Source of the DNA: Bacteroidota bacterium
GTDB taxonomy: Bacteria > Bacteroidota > Bacteroidia > AKYH767-A > OLB10
DNA: 20,172 nucleotides
Assembly (NCBI GenBank): GCA_016713525.1
Contig: JADJOZ010000017.1
Location: forward strand, 1-20,172
Direction: 5' to 3'
Of this stretch, positions 19,701 to 20,172 are shown piece after piece. Below the pieces are notes generated by a model. That model ran no database searches, was not told where the DNA came from, and saw only the letters and a list, made by a program, of their open reading frames with translations. Every line of letters starts with the position of its first letter. Positions within the stretch are counted from its first letter, which is position 1. A program made the translations under genes and the position numbers.

Positions 19701-19894
19701 CATTTATGATTTAAACGGTCGATTAATCAAACAGCAGAACTGGACAATCATTGAAGGCTCTAATAGTATCAACATTGATGTAGCCAATCTCAATGCAGTT
19801 TGTTATATTGTAAATGGATTAACTAGAAATAACAGTCATTACTAAATGGGCAAAGCATCAACAATGTCTGATTAGGAAAAGGAAGCACAAATGA
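16757..19894 (+). CDS. Large Ig-like surface protein with probable T9SS tail, heavily frameshifted
   Basis: About 1,040 residues if repaired. The frame begins with a signal peptide (KESTFIILLTIIITFLSG, then LLAQ) followed by NYWSDIQFPTVTQNNGSQQR. No ATG is visible; the codon before the leader is ACG at 16757, possibly a changed ATG. The middle (about 17100-18250) is so broken that only fragments are readable. From about 18260 repeated Ig-like regions of Bacteroidota adhesins appear: TTGFDPGAISLIPVSSSYYR, LRWEISGV, NATGGFSIDGLSVNTEYRFL, CPADTSPTIQVNALP, STTTYYVSF, then GYLESITLYPMSGGVTIALW, NANQNYDLKFYIND, GGFSPYSKPLPSSLDHIGKD. Near 19510-19560 NAGCSVTLLPGFK matches the usual pre-sorting motif. 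The end (KVVIYDLNGRLIKQQNW, then GSNSINIDVANLNA) is a type A sorting domain with stop at 19892. Probably a secreted adhesin. Single-gene status is inferred from co-directional order. Confidence 0.6.
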
Positions 19895-19965
19895 CCTTTT
19901 GTATGTAAGTAAATAATATTGAAAATTTAATGAAAAAAAGAAAATATTAATAATGAAAAACAGCC

Positions 19966-19997
19966 GGAATGGAAATACTCTTCCATATTTCCATTCC
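19966..19997 (+). terminator. Perfect 12 bp hairpin after the surface-protein gene
   Basis: GGAATGGAAATA (19966-19977) and TATTTCCATTCC (19986-19997) are exact reverse complements around the 8-base loop CTCTTCCA, about 70 bp after the stop at 19892. An outer ACAGC/GCTGT pair (about 19960 and 20020) could extend it. No long T-run follows, so it may be a terminator, an mRNA-end stabiliser or a protein-binding site. Confidence 0.5.
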
Positions 19998-20172
19998 CGT
20001 TACTGGGTTGTTTCTGCTGTAAGAAAGACCGAAAAGCATTCGAGTAACTTATACATGATTTTGGAACTGTTTTTGGAATTGTTAGTTTAATTAATTTGAT
20101 AAATGAAATTGTTAAATAGTAAATTTAATTTAATGTCTCACTTGCTTTAATCCAATATGCTCTGTGATGGTG
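19998..20172. other. Trailing region, no supported gene
   Basis: AT-rich sequence with a short imperfect tandem (TTTTGGAACTG then TTTTGGAATTG near 20058-20080). An ATG near 20103 opens about 15 codons (MKLLNSKFNLMSHLL) and then stops. It could be the beginning of a frameshifted gene that continues beyond the window, but nothing here identifies one. Confidence 0.3.

Noticed and set aside
520..19894. Alternative genetic code or stop-codon recoding to explain the interruptions
   Set aside because: Most breaks change reading frame rather than insert a single stop, and all three stop codons occur; a code change cannot restore the proteins.

Overview
The window is AT-rich DNA from a member of the Bacteroidota. 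The evidence is four secreted proteins that end in, or appear to end in, type IX secretion (T9SS) type-A sorting domains, several lipoproteins with short Bacteroidota-style lipoboxes, an outer-membrane barrel protein, and the near absence of Shine-Dalgarno sequences. Every gene I can support lies on the plus strand.

The dominant feature is that almost every gene is broken by frameshifts, many next to homopolymers, with a few in-frame stops. Joining the pieces gives coherent, family-like proteins from end to end. This looks more like uncorrected single-molecule sequence than coordinated decay, but sequence alone cannot exclude decay. The gene limits given here are those of the repaired genes.

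Layout. 1-519: nothing convincing. 520-3210: two diverged copies of a ~400 bp segment carrying a small membrane protein, bracketing a conserved Bacteroidota hypothetical gene (1230-1930) and a dihydrofolate-reductase-like RibD_C protein (2054-2627). 3418-6206: a large leucine-rich-repeat T9SS cargo. 6287-7216: a small membrane protein and a lipoprotein. 7254-8786: a seven-repeat propeller-like T9SS cargo followed by a hairpin. 9006-10244: an outer-membrane beta-barrel protein. 10627-11326: a DUF6567-like lipoprotein and two micro-genes. 11521-13630: an Asp-box (BNR-like) T9SS cargo. 13956-16566: a TPR lipoprotein, a TPR protein with a C-terminal membrane domain but no kinase, and a small soluble protein. 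16757-19894: a very large, badly fragmented surface protein with Ig-like regions and a T9SS tail. A perfect 12 bp hairpin follows.

Taken together this is a cell-surface and secretion neighbourhood: repeat-protein cargos for T9SS, plus lipoproteins and a barrel protein of the outer membrane. I see no tRNA or rRNA, CRISPR array, transposase or phage gene. I found no clear new multi-gene system. The best candidates for a second look are the flanking duplication at 605-3210, the kinase-less TPR membrane protein with its close downstream partner, and the micro-genes at 11007-11326.
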